Origin: Desulfobulbaceae bacterium | Lineage (GTDB): Bacteria; Desulfobacterota; Desulfobulbia; Desulfobulbales; VMSU01 | Direction of reading: 5' to 3' | Length of the DNA stretch: 52,172 nt | NCBI GenBank assembly: GCA_013792005.1 | Contig: VMSU01000248.1 | Coordinates: 1 to 52,172 of the forward strand | Shown: positions 49,117 to 52,172 of the stretch, piece by piece | How positions within the stretch are numbered: the first letter of the stretch is position 1 | How the letters are laid out: every line of letters starts with the position of its first letter | Position numbers and translations under genes: made by a program | Notes under the pieces: model-generated | Databases searched by the model: none | The model's input: only the letters and a program-made list of their open reading frames with translations | Told to the model about the DNA's origin: nothing

Positions 49117-51510
49117 CTACACCAATCCCCGTTCGTAATTAAAGAGGGTTGTTCCTTCTATCGGATGGTCGGTTTTTGCAGAGGCGAGAACTTTCTGTCC
49201 TTTATGACTGAGGGCACCGCTGCTGCTTAAATCGATTACGAACGAGCTGCTGCCCAGCGCTTTGAGTTCATGTAACTTCCCTAGTAAAGAAAAATCATGG
49301 TCGGCGTAAGCAACGGTGAGGCCACTGGTGCAGTCAATTCGTATCGCGTCACCGCTGTCACTCTCAAGGCCTCCTGTTGAGCGGATGCCACGAAGGGGAA
49401 TCCGGGAGGTAACCAGGGCTATTGGTCCGTAGGCCGGGATCATCGCCGGGATGGGTAGCGCTTTGGTGATAAGTTCTTGGATGTTGTCTCTGTCGTCTTC
49501 AATGCTGGTCGTGTACCGTTGTGCGCCAAGTTCTGCCAAGGAGAGGGCGGTCTGGCTGTTGAGGCAATAGAGCCAGGGGCCAGCTGTGAGCTTGACGTCG
49601 CAGGCCGCCTCAAAAAAATGGAAATGACTGAGGTTGTTGATCCTAAAGCCGATAAATCCTCCTTTGTTCAGTTGTTTGATCGCTGTTTTGACCCCCTGCC
49701 ACTCGTCTTCGAAGATAATCGCCGGGATATCCCAGATGATGCGCTGTTGCCAGTCCGGAGAGGTGAATTGTATTTTCCCAACCGCTTTTACCATCTCCGG
49801 TGTCAGGGGGAGGATAAGTTGATGGATCTCGCGGTCGGAGAGGAGTTCCAGGTCGCGGACGCCACTGATTATCACAACCAATCCGTCAGTGGTGGTGGGA
49901 TGGGGTGATTCGGGAGGCAGCAGGGCGGCGAGAGCAGTGGCCTTTCTGCCCTGCCAGGTCTGGCGATGGTGATTTTCGATCAAGGCGGCGAGCTTGGTAT
50001 ACAGATCGCGTCGAATCTCGTTGAGCCGGCTGGGCTTAATGGCCACCGGAGGGAGATGTCTTGCTGTCAGCTTGGTTAGGGTGAGTGAGGCGTGACCGGT
50101 TCGGGAGAAGGTGCGTTCGAGTGTGGCTCGGCTTAAGGGAGAGTGGGCCGCCTCCTCCATTGCTGCCTCGTAGGACTCTTCTAGAGTACAGTCGGCAGAC
50201 TTGGCTTTAAGTGTTAACTGGTTTCTTTGGCAGGACGCCTCAATTTGAACTGGGGAAGTTGTCGAGGGGGTGGAGGCGAGACGGCGGGCACAGGCCTCGC
50301 CGCTCATGGTAAAGGTTTTTCCGGTAGCGACTTTGTATACTTGGTCTCCTGCGTGAAGCGGGATGTCTTTGAATGGCGTGGCAATGCGGACCCGGCTGCC
50401 GGTTTCTGCCCGTTTGACCTGTCGTTGACTAAGAGTCATTGCCTGTATCGTGAAGGCGACACCTGAAAGATCGCTCTCACTGGGTTGGATGCGTAAGCGG
50501 TCGCCGATATGGATAGTGTCTGCTGTCGTCAAAACGATTGCAGAGCCAAACACTTTTTCTACCGAACCGAGCAACCGGCCGATTCCCCCTTTGGTCGAGG
50601 GGGTGGTGATATCCGCCGGCACACCGCCCTTGAGTAGACCCTGGGTCGTTGCGCGGCCAAAGGCCTCACTCAGAATTGTTTCCGCTTCAGTGATGGCTTG
50701 CTGTTTGGCCTTGGGGTGAGCATCAAGTACTTTGCGGTAGGCCGTGACTACCGTGGAGACGTATTCGGCATTTTTCATCCGGCCTTCAATCTTGAAACTC
50801 ATTACCCCTGCTGTAGCAAGTTTCGGCGCCAGTGCGATGGCACTAAGATCACTGGTGGAAAAATAAAATCCCGTCTTCCCTTGTGCGGAGTATCGGCGGC
50901 GGCAGGGTTGGCCGCAACGGCCTCGGTTGCCGCTGTTGCCGGAGGTGTATGAGGAGAAGAGGCAGTGTCCTGAGATGGAGTAACAGAGGGCGCCGTGAAC
51001 AAAGTGCTCAAGTTCCATTGATGTCTGCCCGCGAATGGCAGAGATTTCAGTGAGGGAGAGCTCGCGAGCCAGAACTGCTCGGGAAAATCCCATCCGTTCG
51101 AGCATCTTCACGCCGGCGGCGTTATGGATGGTCAGTTGGGTTGAGGCGTGGAGGGGAAGTTCGGGAAAGAATGTGCGGGCCAGTCGCCAGAGGCCAAGAT
51201 CCTGGATGATCAAGGCGTCGACCGGAATCGCTGCCAGGGCAGTGAGTGTGTCGATGAGCTTGGGTAATTCTGTTTCTTTGATCAGGGTGTTGAGCGCTAC
51301 ATAGAGCTGCTTTCCTTCCTGGTGGGCATAGGCGGCAAGGCGCTCCATCTCGTCAATAGTGAAGTTTTTCGCTTTGGCCCTGGCGGAAAAATCTTTCAGT
51401 CCACAATAGACGGCATCGGCTCCGGCTTCGATGGCGGCAAAGAAGGATTCAACAGATCCTGCCGGGGCCAGGAGTTCAAGTGGTTGCGGTGGTGTTTTTG
51501 GTAGTGGCAA
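49117..51510 (-). CDS. U32 peptidase-family protein (RlhA-like)
   Basis: A 797-residue protein: the U32 domain (ELLAPAGSVESFFAAIEAGADAVYCGLK, SFKIEGRMKNAEYV) with four conserved Cys (176, 183, 199, 203; GRCGQPCRR) that probably bind an iron-sulfur cluster, then a long C-terminal DUF3656-like region. E. coli RlhA of this family hydroxylates 23S rRNA C2501; a tRNA-modifying role is known for a relative. The start at TTG 51510 has no good ribosome site, so the exact start is uncertain. It converges with the DNPH1-like gene. Confidence 0.88.
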   Translation of the reverse strand: MPLPKTPPQPLELLAPAGSVESFFAAIEAGADAVYCGLKDFSARAKAKNFTIDEMERLAAYAHQEGKQLYVALNTLIKETELPKLIDTLTALAAIPVDALIIQDLGLWRLARTFFPELPLHASTQLTIHNAAGVKMLERMGFSRAVLARELSLTEISAIRGQTSMELEHFVHGALCYSISGHCLFSSYTSGNSGNRGRCGQPCRRRYSAQGKTGFYFSTSDLSAIALAPKLATAGVMSFKIEGRMKNAEYVSTVVTAYRKVLDAHPKAKQQAITEAETILSEAFGRATTQGLLKGGVPADITTPSTKGGIGRLLGSVEKVFGSAIVLTTADTIHIGDRLRIQPSESDLSGVAFTIQAMTLSQRQVKRAETGSRVRIATPFKDIPLHAGDQVYKVATGKTFTMSGEACARRLASTPSTTSPVQIEASCQRNQLTLKAKSADCTLEESYEAAMEEAAHSPLSRATLERTFSRTGHASLTLTKLTARHLPPVAIKPSRLNEIRRDLYTKLAALIENHHRQTWQGRKATALAALLPPESPHPTTTDGLVVIISGVRDLELLSDREIHQLILPLTPEMVKAVGKIQFTSPDWQQRIIWDIPAIIFEDEWQGVKTAIKQLNKGGFIGFRINNLSHFHFFEAACDVKLTAGPWLYCLNSQTALSLAELGAQRYTTSIEDDRDNIQELITKALPIPAMIPAYGPIALVTSRIPLRGIRSTGGLESDSGDAIRIDCTSGLTVAYADHDFSLLGKLHELKALGSSSFVIDLSSSGALSHKGQKVLASAKTDHPIEGTTLFNYERGLV

Positions 51511-51619
51511 GAGGGATGACGGGGTGAAGGTTAGAGTAAGTGGATTGTATATATGTCACTGCTTGAGGGGATGTCAATGTTTTTCCCCCACTTTGCTCCA
51601 GTGGCGGGAAATGAAAAAG

Positions 51620-51654
51620 CCGGCAATCGGTAGTTTTGATCCCCCGATTGCCGG
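51620..51654 (-). terminator. terminator for the secreted-protein gene
   Basis: CCGGCAATCGG (51620-51630) pairs with CCGATTGCCGG (51644-51654). On the minus strand the stem is followed by CTTTTTC, 36 bases past the gene's stop. Confidence 0.88.
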
Positions 51655-51689
51655 ACTCCCTCTTCACCCGGCGTCACAACAGCGTTCAC

Positions 51690-52106
51690 CTAGCGAAGCA
51701 ACCCAGGACTGATGCCTTGATCAATAACCAGCACTTCTTCAGCGCCCCAGAAAAGCTCTGGAGGCTCGGTCCTGGTCTTGCCTTCAAGAACAAAGAGGTT
51801 CTTAATGCCAATTTCCAGGGATGGTTCAATGGCTTCGCGTAAAATAATGGCATCAAAATAGCCGAGGGAATCCATCTTCCACTGGTAAATCGGCTCCCCG
51901 TTCAAGACCACAGTGGCAGGATCCACCAGGGTGTAAGGGAGATTGGTGTGGACTACGAAAGTAGCCGACTTGCCCCCTACGTTGATAATCAGCGGAGCGA
52001 CGTCGACTGTGACCTCCAAGCTGTGCGACGTGGTCGGACTAACCAGTCCAAACAGAAGCACAGAGAAGAACAGCACTAACCATTGCCACAGAGTTGTCGT
52101 TTTCAT
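51690..52106 (-). CDS. small secreted protein of unknown function
   Basis: A 138-residue protein with a signal peptide (hydrophobic WLVLFFSVLLFGLVSP, cleavage near SHS). A beta-rich domain follows, with VHTNLPYTLVD..VVLNGEPIYQWKMDSLGYFDA, which recalls an Ig-like pattern (VTLNG..I..WK.D..G.F) common in uncharacterised Desulfobacterota proteins. No enzyme motif is present. ATG 52106 is supported by AGGAGGT six bases upstream; an in-frame earlier Met at 52169 lacks this. Confidence 0.7.
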   Translation of the reverse strand: MKTTTLWQWLVLFFSVLLFGLVSPTTSHSLEVTVDVAPLIINVGGKSATFVVHTNLPYTLVDPATVVLNGEPIYQWKMDSLGYFDAIILREAIEPSLEIGIKNLFVLEGKTRTEPPELFWGAEEVLVIDQGISPGLLR

Positions 52107-52172
52107 GGCGTACCTCCTGTGTTTGTTTTTGCTCTGATGTTGTCGGAGTCTCTGGTAAAATAGCTGCAATGT

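Overview
The window looks like chromosome from a Gram-negative, anaerobic, sensory-rich bacterium, most plausibly a Desulfobacterota (Desulfobulbales-like) organism. The clues are a heme-binding chemoreceptor, small multiheme-type cytochromes, a CxxC-tailed Cache sensor, an NhaD antiporter, a Na+-type stator, a PEP-CTERM protein, and Deltaproteobacteria-style repeats. This is inferred from gene content only; no rRNA or tRNA gene was seen.

Layout. 0-3.1 kb: a PEP-CTERM surface protein ending in a strong terminator, then a compact three-gene run (methyltransferase, ArfB peptidyl-tRNA hydrolase, SprT-like/DUF2786 metalloprotease). 3.3-8.8 kb is the accessory part: a 170-bp inverted-repeat element, an intact IS4-type insertion sequence, remnants of two REP-associated tyrosine transposase (RAYT) elements with matching end palindromes, an IS66-like scrap, and one live gene, a heme-type methyl-accepting chemotaxis protein. 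8.8-21 kb: metallophosphoesterase, tautomerase, SDR enzyme, LepA, RpoH, DegT aminotransferase, a 1394-residue TPR/beta-barrel outer-membrane protein, GreA and a TetR-type regulator with a readable promoter and operator. 21.6-27.3 kb: a PurD-PurE fusion, a TsaC-type protein, and an HPt/HDOD/hybrid-kinase signalling module. 27.4-34.4 kb: DUF4398 lipoproteins (one with OmpA domain), a Cache sensor with an AI-2E-type exporter, a BaeSR-like two-component pair, and a divergent Cys-rich Spy-like periplasmic protein. 34.8-38.9 kb: PilZ, MotB, MotA, NhaD. 39-52 kb: TsaE, a small diheme protein, a GGR-type flavoprotein, M23 peptidase, MutL, SDR, PurC, CbpA, a structured RNA-like leader before dihydrofolate reductase, dodecin, a DNPH1-like hydrolase, a U32 protein and a small secreted protein.

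How the parts fit. Purine and folate genes (purD-purE, purC, folA, DNPH1-like) are scattered over 27 kb. RpoH, CbpA and the BaeSR/Spy-like set form an envelope and protein-folding stress theme. PilZ next to the stator genes suggests c-di-GMP control of swimming, and NhaD with a Na+-type stator suggests sodium energetics. Two of the three enzymes linked to tRNA t6A (TsaC, TsaE) are present but far apart.

The most interesting non-coding signals are: (1) a 108-nt imperfect palindrome upstream of folA whose outer 23-bp stem closes completely only on the + strand through five G.U pairs and which can refold into two other hairpins; (2) a family of about 165-bp MITE-like repeats, two of which bracket the stator operon in opposite orientation; (3) the RAYT element ends; and (4) a sigma70-like promoter overlapped by a FadR-type palindrome in front of the TetR gene.
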